A stretch of 64,000 nucleotides of DNA from Shimia sp051201625 (lineage in GTDB: Bacteria; Pseudomonadota; Alphaproteobacteria; Rhodobacterales; Rhodobacteraceae). The notes under the pieces are model-generated. The model saw only the letters and a program-made list of their open reading frames with translations, ran no database searches and was not told the DNA's origin. Shown piece after piece: positions 8,790 through 18,469 of this stretch. How positions within the stretch are numbered: the first letter of the stretch is position 1; every line of letters starts with the position of its first letter. The position numbers were made by a program, and so were the translations under genes. The DNA lies in NCBI RefSeq assembly GCF_051201625.1, contig NZ_CP179203.1, forward strand, positions 3,410,001 through 3,474,000, in the 5' to 3' direction.

Positions 8790-10439
8790 TTACATGTTGG
8801 GATAGTTCGGGCCATCGCCCCCCTGCGGTGTGACCCATGTTATATTCTGACTCGGATCCTTAATGTCGCATGTTTTGCAGTGCACACAATTTTGAAAATT
8901 TATCACAAATCTTGGCTCAGCGCCCTCCTCGTTGACAATTTCATAGACGCCAGCAGGGCAATATCGTTGCGCTGGCTCCGCATATTTTGGCAGGTTTACG
9001 CCGATCGGTATGCTGTCATCAGACAGTCGCAAATGGCACGGCTGACTTTCTTCGTGATTTGTCATCGCGTACGATACGTTAGTAAGCCGGTCAAATGACA
9101 GCTTTCCGTCAGGTTTTGGATAGTCGATTGGCTCGTGCAGATCGGCTGTTTCGGTAGCCTCAGCATCACTTTTTCCATGACCCAAAGTACCGAAAAGGGA
9201 AAATCCCATCGTGTTGGTCCACATATCTAGCCCACCCAGAACTAGTGAGGGAAGCATACCCCACCTTGACCACATAGGTTTGATATTACGTACTTTTTTG
9301 AGATCGCGACCTACAGGACCGTGGCGTACATCTTCCTCGTATGCAGTGAGTTCGTCACCAGATCGATCTGCTAGCAACGCCTCATAAGCAGCTTCTGCTG
9401 CAGCTTTTCCAGACAACATAGCGTTATGGTTACCTTTAATGCGAGGCACATTTACCATGCCTGCCGAGCAACCCAGAAGCGCCACACCAGGGGCAACCAT
9501 CTTGGGCATTGACTGTAGCCCGCCCTCAGTAATCGCACGCGCTCCATAAGCAACGCGTTTGCCACCTTCTAACAACTCGGCGACCATCGGATGATGCTTG
9601 AACCGCTGGAATTCCATGTAAGGGGACAAAAATGGATTTTTGTAATTCAAATGGACAACAAAACCCACATAAACTTGATTTTTTTCAAGGTGATAAATAA
9701 AAGAGCCACCCCCAGCTTTGCGGTTCAACGGCCAGCCCATCGTGTGCGAAACTAGACCTTCCTTGTGTTTGGCAGGATCGATCTCCCAGATCTCTTTCAT
9801 GCCAATACCATATTTTTGTGGCTCTTTACCTGCTTGTAAATCGTATTTCGCAATTACTTCTTTTGATAATGAACCGCGAACACCTTCGCTTAAGAATGTA
9901 TACTTTCCATGCAACTCCATACCAGGCTCAGTGGTTTCACCAATTGATCCGTCTGGCTCCAACCCAAACACCCCAGCCACAACACCTTTCACTTCACCGT
10001 TATCACCGAACACGAGTTCGGAGCATGCCATTCCGGGGAAGATTTCAACTCCTAATTCCTCCGCCTGTTCCGCCATCCAGCGGCACACGTTGCCCATCGA
10101 CACAATGTAGCTGCCGTGGTTGTTCATAAGCGGTGGCATCGGGAAATTCGGAATACGAATCTCACCTGCTTCACCCAGCATATAAAACCGGTCTTCCTTG
10201 ACCGGCGAGTTGAGCGGCGCGCCTTTGATCTTCCAGTCTGGGATTAGCGCATCGAGACCACATGGGTCGAGCACAGCTCCGGAAAGAATATGCGCCCCAA
10301 CTTCCGAGCCTTTTTCTAGGACCACAACACTGAGGTCAGCGTTCAGCTGTTTTAAACGGATTGCTGCGCTGAGACCAGCAGGCCCAGCGCCAACGATGAC
10401 CACATCGTATTCCATGGCTTCGCGTTCAATGTCTAACAT
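8790..10439 (-). CDS. Electron transfer flavoprotein-ubiquinone oxidoreductase
   Basis: Membrane-bound iron-sulfur flavoprotein that passes electrons from ETF, fed by acyl-CoA and dimethylglycine dehydrogenases, to ubiquinone. The FAD-binding motif VVIVGAGPAGLSAAIRL is near the N-terminus, and a ferredoxin-like 4Fe-4S region (CPAGVYE, NCVHCKTCDIKDP) closes the protein. The 549-residue length is that of the family. The ATG at 10439 follows AAGGAAA and gives the expected N-terminus; a longer frame to 10565 lacks family similarity. This window also carries ETF-dependent type enzymes at 35-37 kb and 38-40.6 kb. Confidence 0.95.
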   Translation of the reverse strand: MLDIEREAMEYDVVIVGAGPAGLSAAIRLKQLNADLSVVVLEKGSEVGAHILSGAVLDPCGLDALIPDWKIKGAPLNSPVKEDRFYMLGEAGEIRIPNFPMPPLMNNHGSYIVSMGNVCRWMAEQAEELGVEIFPGMACSELVFGDNGEVKGVVAGVFGLEPDGSIGETTEPGMELHGKYTFLSEGVRGSLSKEVIAKYDLQAGKEPQKYGIGMKEIWEIDPAKHKEGLVSHTMGWPLNRKAGGGSFIYHLEKNQVYVGFVVHLNYKNPFLSPYMEFQRFKHHPMVAELLEGGKRVAYGARAITEGGLQSMPKMVAPGVALLGCSAGMVNVPRIKGNHNAMLSGKAAAEAAYEALLADRSGDELTAYEEDVRHGPVGRDLKKVRNIKPMWSRWGMLPSLVLGGLDMWTNTMGFSLFGTLGHGKSDAEATETADLHEPIDYPKPDGKLSFDRLTNVSYAMTNHEESQPCHLRLSDDSIPIGVNLPKYAEPAQRYCPAGVYEIVNEEGAEPRFVINFQNCVHCKTCDIKDPSQNITWVTPQGGDGPNYPNM

Positions 10440-10692
10440 TGGATTTCCTTTTGCATGGCTAGGACAATAATCTTTGGCACCTGCTAGCCCGTTCACAAAC
10501 AATACGTCAATCGGAACCCAACGACATTTACTGACAAAACTTGAATTGGTGCCAACGTTTGGCACATTTGCACTTGCAAATCTGCCTGTCTCTTGGTTTT
10601 GAAAGGTTGTTCGGGACTTTGTGCCCGCGGCTTTGCATTAATGACCGTCCGCGTTACTCTGCGGGTGGCTTAGGACTAACGGGACACAATCC

Positions 10693-11163
10693 ATGGAAAA
10701 GCTACCCATGACCCGCGCCGGCTACACGGCGCTTGAAATCGAATTAAAGCAACTGAAATCAGTTGAGCGACCAGTGATAATCGAAGCAATCGCAGTGGCC
10801 CGCGAATTGGGGGATTTGAAAGAAAACGCTGAGTACCACTCTGCCCGGGAAAAGCAGGGTTTTATCGAAGGGCGTATCAAGGAGCTTGAGGCCGTAATCT
10901 CGCTTGCTGAAGTGATCGACCCAAAGGCGCTTTCAGGCACTATCAAATTTGGTGCGACGGTAACTTTGGTTGATGAGCATACTGATGAGGAAAAAACCTG
11001 GCAAATTGTCGGTGAACATGAAGCCAACGTTGAAGCTGGTTTGCTAAACATCAAATCTCCCATCGCTCGCGCGCTGATTGGCAAGGAAGAAGGCGACAGC
11101 GTCGAGGTGCGTACACCTGGTGGCGAGAAAAGCTACGAAGTTCTTAATATTGCATTCATTTAA
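10693..11163 (+). CDS. greA: Transcription elongation factor GreA
   Basis: GreA rescues backtracked RNA polymerase by stimulating cleavage of the nascent RNA. The N-terminal coiled coil with the acidic tip GDLKENAEYHSARE is present (Asp41 and Glu44 are the catalytic pair), followed by the C-terminal FKBP-like domain ending in SYEVLNIAFI. The length of 156 residues is standard. It starts 253 bases from the divergent ETF-QO start and is followed after 24 bases by an unknown membrane protein. Confidence 0.95.
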   Translation: MEKLPMTRAGYTALEIELKQLKSVERPVIIEAIAVARELGDLKENAEYHSAREKQGFIEGRIKELEAVISLAEVIDPKALSGTIKFGATVTLVDEHTDEEKTWQIVGEHEANVEAGLLNIKSPIARALIGKEEGDSVEVRTPGGEKSYEVLNIAFI

Positions 11164-11187
11164 CATGAAACAGGTCAGGCCCCGGTT

Positions 11188-12210
11188 ATGGCAGACAAAA
11201 GTGACATCAAGCCCACCTCGCTGGGCGTTTACGACCGGGTATCGAGACCTAGGGTGACTAAGTTCGAAGTTGCAGCAATGGTGGCCAGTTTTATTTGGCT
11301 GTCGGGAGTGGTAATTTCTTTCCTAGTCTTAAAACCGGGCAACGACGCTGATGTTGACTACCTGAAATTCCTCATGACCGCGTTGGTAATTTTCATGCCG
11401 ATAGCTATGATCTGGATTTCCACGACGGCTGCCCGATCTTCCCGTTTGATGCGCGAAGAGAACGCACACCTGCTGGCAGCAATCGAAGCCATGCGCCGGA
11501 CCTATGTCGCCCAATCGCAAGGCCATAGCCCTTCTGGCGTCATCGAGCCATTAATGGCCCAGAAACTTGACGAAATTGCAGCTGTGACGCGTAAAACTGA
11601 GACAGCTCTGGCGACGTTCTCGACGTCACGCGATCGCGAAATAGGCATTCGAAAACCACCTGAACATGCACCCGCATCAAAAGAATCGACAGATCAGGGT
11701 TTGCTCGAGCTAGGTACACCTGCCGAGGCTCTGTCGCCACCGCTGCCAACCGAAGATTTCATCCGTGCACTCAACTTCCCTGAGACTGCCGACGACAAGC
11801 CGGGTTTCGCCGCTCTGCGCAAAGCTCTTCGAGACCGTCAAGTCTCTGCCCTCATTCAGGCCAGCCAGGATGTACTAACCCTGCTAAGCCAAGACGGTAT
11901 ATATATGGACGATTTGCGTCCTGACCTCGCACGACCAGAAATTTGGCGTAGTTTTGCGACCGGGGAACGTGGAAGGGCTATTGCCGCACTCGGCGGCATT
12001 CGCGATAGAAGTTCGCTTGCGTTGGCAGCTGGGCGTATGAAGCAAGATTCAATCTTTCGTGATGCAACTCATCATTTTCTTCGCAAATTCGATAGAAGCT
12101 TTGCCGAATTCGAAGAAACGGCCACAGATGCAGATATCATCGCGCTAGCTGACACACGAACTTCACGCGCTTTTATGCTCTTGGGCCGTGTGGCGGGCAC
12201 TTTTGATTGA
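11188..12210 (+). CDS. Hypothetical membrane protein, conserved type unknown
   Basis: A 340-residue protein that I do not recognise. Two transmembrane segments are visible near the N-terminus (VAAMVASFIWLSGVVISFLV and FLMTALVIFMPIAMIWI), followed by a short coiled stretch (REENAHLLAAIEAMRRTY), a charged low-complexity linker and a soluble C-terminal domain of about 150 residues. It follows greA by 24 bases and may be cotranscribed with it. The topology suggests a cytoplasmic C-terminal domain anchored in the membrane. No catalytic motif was seen. Confidence 0.75.
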   Translation: MADKSDIKPTSLGVYDRVSRPRVTKFEVAAMVASFIWLSGVVISFLVLKPGNDADVDYLKFLMTALVIFMPIAMIWISTTAARSSRLMREENAHLLAAIEAMRRTYVAQSQGHSPSGVIEPLMAQKLDEIAAVTRKTETALATFSTSRDREIGIRKPPEHAPASKESTDQGLLELGTPAEALSPPLPTEDFIRALNFPETADDKPGFAALRKALRDRQVSALIQASQDVLTLLSQDGIYMDDLRPDLARPEIWRSFATGERGRAIAALGGIRDRSSLALAAGRMKQDSIFRDATHHFLRKFDRSFAEFEETATDADIIALADTRTSRAFMLLGRVAGTFD

Positions 12211-12829
12211 GTAGGCATCACACGGCAATCTTCTACGTTATCGCGATGCAATCTCGCAGTTCAGTCTGTCTCGTCCATCTGATCAATCCAAAAGTCTTCT
12301 AAGCGCCATTCCAGCGAGTTCAGCAAAACTGATACAGCCTAAATTTAGGGCCGTAACGATACGCTTTTACGTCTTTCCGCGCCTTTAAAGCAGCGTTTTT
12401 CGTAAGTAGATGGCGATCACAAGGCAGTTGCTGCAACTGTAAAATCTGCTGCATGGTGAATTTACCGTGTGCGGATAAAACCGACCTTGGATGTTTTTAA
12501 GTAATGGTTGGTTTCTGCAGTCCACACGATCAGTCTTCTTGGCGCCCTCCAGATGGTCACTACGCACTTCCACACCTTGGCGAGAGAACTGCCTTTAATG
12601 CCGATATTCGAAAATTTGAAAGTGGGAGGATCCGAGCGGATTGCTGGGTTCGATGATCAGCCAATTGATGAAGGGTATTTACATATGCATCAAATTGAAT
12701 GTATTTGATTGCTCATCCAGTTATGTGTCGCCAGTCAAAAATTTGCCAGCGAGCCATACGTGGATAAGATTTGGATGCATATGCCGCTGACAGGCTGCGC
12801 ATAAAAAAACTTTGGGGGAGATCGGCAAT
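12211..12829. other. Intergenic region, about 620 bases
   Basis: No gene could be supported. An open frame at 12508-12708 (66 codons) lacks a good ribosome binding site and matches nothing I know. The last 20 bases hold the GGGGGAG ribosome binding site of the MBL-fold gene. The region may contain decayed sequence. Confidence 0.4.
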
Positions 12830-13750
12830 ATGTCTGCGATAAAACAATTCCGAATGGCGCTGGTCTATGCGGTCGCCGCAACAACAGCGCAAGCTGATAT
12901 GTTTGAACTGCAAAACGTCACGGACAATGTTTACGCGCTGGTTGGACCAAAAGAGCAGCGTTCACCAGAAAACCTTGCCAATAATGCAACATTTGGCATC
13001 GTTGTGACAGATGAGGGCGTGGTCCTTTTGGATCCCGGCGGAAGTTGGAAAGGTGCCGAGGCGATCCACAACCGCATTCGCGAGATCACGGATCAACCGG
13101 TGAAATTCGTCGTTGACACTGGTGGTCAAGATCATCGCTGGCTCGGCAATGGATATTGGCAAGCGCTTGGGGCAACGGTTATTGCATCGCAGGCGGCTGT
13201 CGAAGACCACAAAGATCGCGGATCGCTTCAACTCACCGGTTTATCCCAGTTCATTGGCGACGGGCTTGTTGGGACAGAGCCGTCCTACGCAGATGTCACT
13301 TTTGTAAATGATTACTTGCTGGAATTTGGTGGGCTGACATTTGAGATCATGCATCCCGGACAGGCACACACGCCGGGCGACAGTTTTGTTTGGCTAAAGG
13401 AAAAAGACACCGTTTTCACCGGCGATATAGTTTACGTCGAACGCATTCTCGGCAATGGTAACCAGTCGAATGCCAAGAGCTGGATTGAGGTATTCGAGAC
13501 GATGGCCGCGTTAGACCCCGTACACGTCGTCCCTGGCCACGGGCATGCAACGACCCTGGGCCACGCCACGGCCGACACCTATGATTATCTGGTAAATCTA
13601 CGCACCCAAGTTGGCGTTTTGATCGAAAATGGCGGCGATATCATGGACGCACCTATGATTGATCAGTCCGCGTTCTCCTATCTGGAACAATTCGACAACT
13701 TAGCGGGCCGCAATGCACAGACCACATATGAACAGATGGAGTGGGAGTAA
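12830..13750 (+). CDS. MBL-fold hydrolase-like protein with altered metal site
   Basis: Metallo-beta-lactamase-fold protein of about 306 residues with a probable signal peptide (MALVYAVAATTAQA). Several fold landmarks are present: GVVLLDPG, HTPGDSFVW, VFTGDIVY and VPGHGHATTLG. The first metal-binding motif, normally HxHxDH, reads TGGQDH, so the first two histidines are missing and only the Asp-His pair remains. I recall a subfamily with this TG.QDHRWLGN pattern, so it may be a true variant rather than decay. The ATG at 12830 follows GGGGGAG. Substrate unknown. Confidence 0.75.
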   Translation: MSAIKQFRMALVYAVAATTAQADMFELQNVTDNVYALVGPKEQRSPENLANNATFGIVVTDEGVVLLDPGGSWKGAEAIHNRIREITDQPVKFVVDTGGQDHRWLGNGYWQALGATVIASQAAVEDHKDRGSLQLTGLSQFIGDGLVGTEPSYADVTFVNDYLLEFGGLTFEIMHPGQAHTPGDSFVWLKEKDTVFTGDIVYVERILGNGNQSNAKSWIEVFETMAALDPVHVVPGHGHATTLGHATADTYDYLVNLRTQVGVLIENGGDIMDAPMIDQSAFSYLEQFDNLAGRNAQTTYEQMEWE

Positions 13751-14347
13751 CGTTTTGATCAGAGTGGTTGAAATACGTTCGAACAAAAAACAAAACGTAT
13801 CTGTCTATACGCATTGAAAACCGCTTAGGTGAAAGGTGCTAGGATATTCCGAAGTGCAAGGTCGTTTGATCGTGGAGCAGCATCAGGAAGAAAAGGCTCG
13901 CAGCCAGCATTGATGTCTTAACTGTCTCGTCGATACTGCTCGATGGCCGCGAAAAGCCTATTTTGCAGAAGATTTCTGTTTAGGTCTGATCGACATTAAT
14001 TTTCACCGTACAGAACGACCAGCTTCTGGCGGCCAGGGGGTCGACCATATCGGCACAAAGCTGCCGTTCGCGAGCTGATCCACCGCTGCGCTACGTCTTC
14101 CCCATAGCAGACCTTGGCAATGTGGCGCGGCAATTTGATGGAACTGATGACTACAATGCGGACGACCCGACCATAGCCAAAACCTTCTTCAATGTCCGAT
14201 TTTCATCATTTTCGGCAAGAAAAAAAATTTTAAGATATTACTTTGAGTGGCAAAATGATTGACGTGCCCGGAGTAGATTATCCTGGCCGATTAAAATTAC
14301 CCGGATAATTTGCTCAAAGGATTCAAGCTTAACGAACGCAAACACAA
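13751..14347. other. Intergenic region, about 600 bases
   Basis: No intact gene. On the minus strand near 14000-14150 a short protein-like stretch can be read without a start or full length, which suggests a gene remnant, but I cannot name it. The segment next to the LuxR gene is AT-rich. Confidence 0.4.
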
Positions 14348-15136
14348 TTAAACTTCGTTATAAGCAGGCGACTTAGTCAGAGCAGAGATAAATACAGAGA
14401 AAAGCTCTCCTTGCGACCTAATCCGTAGTTTCGTGTAAATGTTCTTGCGATGTATCCGGACTGTACCCGACGAAATGCCAAGCAATGCGCCAAGTGCATC
14501 TGCGGAATGCCCACGAAGCGTAAGCTCTACAACTTCACGTTCGCGCGGGGTCAACACACCTTCGCCAATATCGCGGAAAGCACGTTCTATAGTGCTGTCA
14601 GCAAATGCGTTTGCTTCCGGAGCTTCGGTTTCTGTATCCCGCCAATGTCTACGGCAGGCAGCGTCAATGATTGGCCATACGGCTCGAATGGCCTTTATTT
14701 CTAACTTGCTGAAATTGCGTGTTTTCCGCATCAAAGAGATAACAATTGTCAGGTTTTCGTGAATGTTCACAAGAAATCCGACCTCCTCTGCGAGCCCCGT
14801 CTGCTCATAGTAACTACGAAAATACTCACCCTGATAGAATCTGTCTGGTGCAATTTCGCTGAGACGCCAAAGTCCGGGCTGGGTATCCCCAGTTGCCGCT
14901 AGGAAAAACGGATCAAGAAGATATGGACCCTCTTGGTATTCATCCACATGCATCACGCGACGCGCCGGTGTGAAGTCATCATAAAGGGCAAGCGGTCGAG
15001 CAGACCCCATGTACCCAAAAATTACAACAAAGTCGAATTCGACTATAGATTTTAGAGCGCTAGCCAAAATCTGAGGCAGCGATTCACTCTCAAGATTGTC
15101 AATAATCTGGGCTAATTTTACGTTGCAGATGGACAT
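14348..15136 (-). CDS. LuxR-family transcriptional regulator
   Basis: DNA-binding regulator with a C-terminal LuxR/FixJ helix-turn-helix (LTPREREVVELTLRGHSADALGALLGIS, then TVRIHRKNIYTKLRI). The N-terminal part is a sensor-like domain of about 170 residues that I cannot assign to autoinducer binding with confidence. The start at 15136 has an AAGGA site nine bases upstream; an ATG at 15172 is the alternative. It is divergent from the ABC transporter operon beginning at 15243, so control of that operon is the natural inference, with the ligand probably related to the transported substrate. Confidence 0.85.
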   Translation of the reverse strand: MSICNVKLAQIIDNLESESLPQILASALKSIVEFDFVVIFGYMGSARPLALYDDFTPARRVMHVDEYQEGPYLLDPFFLAATGDTQPGLWRLSEIAPDRFYQGEYFRSYYEQTGLAEEVGFLVNIHENLTIVISLMRKTRNFSKLEIKAIRAVWPIIDAACRRHWRDTETEAPEANAFADSTIERAFRDIGEGVLTPREREVVELTLRGHSADALGALLGISSGTVRIHRKNIYTKLRIRSQGELFSVFISALTKSPAYNEV

Positions 15137-15242
15137 AGTCTCAGATCCTTCATGGGCTAGCCGATAAAGCATATAACAAAAAGAATATTTACATAAACAA
15201 TAAAAAGTTTCCTTCTAACGTCATAAGGGGGATATAATCCGA

Positions 15243-16391
15243 ATGACGCAAACGGCTAAAATTCCTTCCTCTGGAGGATATTCTTCGCAAGTGAGCACGT
15301 CGTCCAAACCACCTGTGGCTGAGATGAAGGGCGTGTCGAAAGCGTATGGAGAGATCGAGGCTGTTAAGAAAATCAACCTACAAATCGCTGCCGGTGAGTT
15401 TCTGACTTTTTTAGGACCGTCGGGCTGTGGCAAAACCACAGCGTTACGCATGCTCGCTGGCTTTGAGACGCCGACGATGGGTACTGTTTTCATCGACGGC
15501 GAAGACATGTCCGATAAGGCCGCGCACCATCGACCAGTCAATATGGTTTTCCAAAGCTATGCGTTGTTCCCACACTTAACGGTTGGCCAAAACATCGCCT
15601 ATGGCCTGAAACAACAGAGGCCCAAACTGGCGCGAAGCCTGATTAACGAAAAGGTTGGACGTGCCCTTGAAACAGTCAGGCTGGCAGATTTCAAGAACCG
15701 GCGCATTTGGGAAATGTCAGGTGGGCAGCAACAACGTGTGGCCTTGGCACGCGCGATTGTGAACGAACCCAAATTACTGTTGCTGGATGAGCCATTGGCC
15801 GCACTTGACCGCAAACTGCGCAAGGAAATGCAAATTGAATTGCAAGACTTGCAGCGTCAGCTTGGCATCACATTTGTCTTGGTCACCCATGATCAAGAAG
15901 AAGCCTTGTCACTAAGCGATCGTGTTTGCGTCATGCGTGCTGGGGAAATCGTTCAAATCGGTACGCCACGTGATTTGTATGACAATCCACAAAGCCGCTA
16001 TGTCGCCGACTTTGTTGGGACCTCCAATTTTTTCGAAGGCGATATTACGGCGATTCATGACGTCAAAGTGCAAATAAATTTGCAAGACGGGCAAGCATAT
16101 GAAGCCACTCTTGGTGACGATTTAGCCGTTGGCACGCGCGCTTGTCTGAGCATTCGCCCTGAACAAATTCGTCTTTCCAAATTGGAGATACCCGGCGCCT
16201 TGGAAGTCACCGTGCAGAACCAGATTTTTCTCGGCGAACATACTGAATATCTCGTGCGCCATGACAAACTTGGAAACATTGCCGTGCTTTCCCCAAGGCA
16301 AGCTGACGCCGATGCGGACACGTTAAACAAAGGGGATGCTGCGTGGGTCCAATGGGCCACAGAAGCTGCTTTGGTGCTTAGTAACATCTAA
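15243..16391 (+). CDS. Polyamine-type ABC transporter, ATP-binding protein
   Basis: ATPase of an importer in the spermidine/putrescine (PotA) family. Walker A is GPSGCGKTT, the signature is MSGGQQQRVALARAI, Walker B is LLLLDEPLAALD, and the H-loop lies in LVTHDQEEAL. A C-terminal TOBE-like region (IRPEQIRL onward) follows. The 382-residue length fits PotA. The start is ATG with AGGGGG about a dozen bases upstream. It is the first gene of a four-gene transporter set with two dehydrogenases behind. The substrate class is inferred from family only. Confidence 0.9.
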   Translation: MTQTAKIPSSGGYSSQVSTSSKPPVAEMKGVSKAYGEIEAVKKINLQIAAGEFLTFLGPSGCGKTTALRMLAGFETPTMGTVFIDGEDMSDKAAHHRPVNMVFQSYALFPHLTVGQNIAYGLKQQRPKLARSLINEKVGRALETVRLADFKNRRIWEMSGGQQQRVALARAIVNEPKLLLLDEPLAALDRKLRKEMQIELQDLQRQLGITFVLVTHDQEEALSLSDRVCVMRAGEIVQIGTPRDLYDNPQSRYVADFVGTSNFFEGDITAIHDVKVQINLQDGQAYEATLGDDLAVGTRACLSIRPEQIRLSKLEIPGALEVTVQNQIFLGEHTEYLVRHDKLGNIAVLSPRQADADADTLNKGDAAWVQWATEAALVLSNI

Positions 16392-16428
16392 TCTAGATAA
16401 AAAAATTATTAACCAGGAGGACAATGCA

Positions 16429-17586
16429 ATGTCGAATGATGACACAATCTCAAAACTGAAATTCATGGAAGAACTGCGGCGCTACCAAAAAGGATCTGTC
16501 ACCCGACGGCACTTTCTGAGTGTTACGGGTCTGGGGGCCGCGACCGCAGTAATGGGATCGGCGCTGCCGGGCTTGCGCGCAACGCCTGCCTTCGCCAACA
16601 GTCATATTGGTGATCGCGTGGTGTTAGCGACTTGGCCAAACTACCATGACCAAGCCAATTTTGATATGTTCACGGACAAGACGGGCGCTTTCATGCAGGT
16701 CAATGTCTTCGGGTCAAATGAAGAAATGCTCGCCAAACTACAAGCTGGTGGCAGCGGCTGGGATGTCTACGTTCCAACCAATTATACAATCACCACGTAT
16801 GTAGAAGAGGGTCTGATTGAGCCCCTGGATGTATCCAAACTTCCGAACTACGATCCCGCAGCTTTCGAAGCTCGTTTCGCTGATGCAGGCACAGTGGACG
16901 GGGTCTTATATGCCGTGCCAAAAAATTGGGGCACCACGGGTTTTGCGCTGAACACAAGTAAGACCGGCGGCAACGGTATGGACAGTTGGAAAGACTTTTT
17001 CGACCGTACGATGGATGATTTCTCGGGTCGCACAATGGTGCATGACTATCAGCTGACTACGATTGGCGCAGCTTTGAACTATCATGGCTATTCGTTCAAT
17101 TCCGTTGATGAAGCAGAACTAGCTGATGCTGAGAAACTGTTGATCAACGTGAAACCACACCTGTTCGCGATTTCATCGGATTACCAACCTAGCATGCGGT
17201 CCGGTGACGCCTGGATGACGATTTGCTGGACAGGAGATGGCAAGCAGCTGAACACCGACATCCCAGAGATTGAGTATATCTTGGGCAAAGAGGGCGGAGA
17301 ACTATGGAGCGACTATTATGCAATTCCCAAAGGCGCACCACATATCGAAGCTGCATATGCGTTGATCAACTTCATGCTCGACCCAGAGGTGAACGCACGT
17401 GAGGTCTTGACGCATGGCTACCCTGTCGCAGATAGCCGGACCAACGGCCTGTTGCCAGAAGAGATCCTGAATGATCCAATTCTCTATCCTGCAGCAGAGC
17501 TTTTGAGCGCTTTAGAGTTTGGCGCAGCCGCGACCTTGACCGACCCGAACCGGGCTGAGTTGATGGCGCGTTTCAAATCCGCCTGA
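16429..17586 (+). CDS. Polyamine-type ABC transporter, substrate-binding protein (Tat exported)
   Basis: Periplasmic binding protein of the PotD/PotF class, 385 residues. The N-terminus carries a twin-arginine signal (TRRHFLSVTGLG) with a hydrophobic stretch ending near ATPAFA, so export through Tat is likely. Domains match the spermidine/putrescine-binding fold (VVLATWPNYHD, GSNEEMLAKLQAG, YAVPKNWGTTG). A strong AGGAGG lies eight bases before this ATG, although an open frame extends further upstream and overlaps the ATPase gene. Permease genes follow directly. Confidence 0.9.
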   Translation: MSNDDTISKLKFMEELRRYQKGSVTRRHFLSVTGLGAATAVMGSALPGLRATPAFANSHIGDRVVLATWPNYHDQANFDMFTDKTGAFMQVNVFGSNEEMLAKLQAGGSGWDVYVPTNYTITTYVEEGLIEPLDVSKLPNYDPAAFEARFADAGTVDGVLYAVPKNWGTTGFALNTSKTGGNGMDSWKDFFDRTMDDFSGRTMVHDYQLTTIGAALNYHGYSFNSVDEAELADAEKLLINVKPHLFAISSDYQPSMRSGDAWMTICWTGDGKQLNTDIPEIEYILGKEGGELWSDYYAIPKGAPHIEAAYALINFMLDPEVNAREVLTHGYPVADSRTNGLLPEEILNDPILYPAAELLSALEFGAAATLTDPNRAELMARFKSA

Positions 17587-17611
17587 TTCAATAAGAGTGG
17601 AGCGGCAGCAC

Positions 17612-18463
17612 ATGACACAAAGCGTAAGAAACTGGCTTCTGGCAGCCCCTGCGGGTGCTTGGCTTTTAGTTATGCTTGTGTTGCCGCTCTCTGTAGTCTT
17701 TGTCTTTAGTTTCGGTGAACGCGCTCCCTCTGGCGGCTATGTGCCCGCCTTCACTTTTGAGCAATACGCAAATCTTCCGGCACGTTTCACTGCTTTCAAA
17801 AATACGCTTCTGTTGGCCCCATTGGGCACGCTGGCGGCTCTGCTGATTGCATATCCTTTAGCCTATCAACTGGCGGTACGCACATCGAATAAATGGAAAA
17901 CTCTGCTATTGGTCTTGGTCATCGTGCCCTTCTGGACCTCAATTCTCATCCGTAGCTATGCATGGATTTTCATACTCGGTGGGCGCGGTATTCCATCTTT
18001 GCTGGACGTCATCGGCATCGAAGATATGCGCCTTATCAACACCCAATTCGCAGTTCTGGTTGGCATTGTTTACGGCTATCTACCTCTGATGGTTTTTCCA
18101 ATCTATGTCAGCCTTGATCGGCTCGACAAACGCTTGCTCGAAGCATCTTCTGACCTTGGAGCATCACCCCTCTCAACGTTCTCAAAAGTAACGCTGCCGA
18201 TGTCAATCTCAGGAATTGCAACAGGCTGTATGCTGGTCTTTATTCTCTTGATGGGCGAATTCCTGATTCCAGCTCTATTGGGGGGAGGTAAGGTATTCTT
18301 CGTCGGCAATGCACTGGTTGATTTGTTCCTGCAGTCACGCAATTGGGCTTACGGATCTGCTGTTGCGGTCATGTTGATCATCATCATGCTAGTAACTGTC
18401 ACTGTCTATATGCGTCTCATTTCGCGCCTTAGTGTCCAGCGCGACGACGCACCACTGATGTGA
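17612..18463 (+). CDS. ABC transporter permease (PotB-like)
   Basis: Inner-membrane permease of about 283 residues with six predicted membrane spans. It carries the EAA-type cytoplasmic loop (LLEASSDLGASPLSTFSKVT) that docks on the ATPase. A GTG 15 bases upstream is possible, but the ATG at 17612 fits the family N-terminus (MTQSVRNWLLAAPAGAW). The start lies 25 bases after the binding-protein stop. Confidence 0.88.
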   Translation: MTQSVRNWLLAAPAGAWLLVMLVLPLSVVFVFSFGERAPSGGYVPAFTFEQYANLPARFTAFKNTLLLAPLGTLAALLIAYPLAYQLAVRTSNKWKTLLLVLVIVPFWTSILIRSYAWIFILGGRGIPSLLDVIGIEDMRLINTQFAVLVGIVYGYLPLMVFPIYVSLDRLDKRLLEASSDLGASPLSTFSKVTLPMSISGIATGCMLVFILLMGEFLIPALLGGGKVFFVGNALVDLFLQSRNWAYGSAVAVMLIIIMLVTVTVYMRLISRLSVQRDDAPLM

Positions 18464-18469
18464 GGCCCC

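Noticed and set aside
12508..12708. 66-codon plus-strand frame in the spacer
   Set aside because: No ribosome binding site and no recognisable family; left unannotated.
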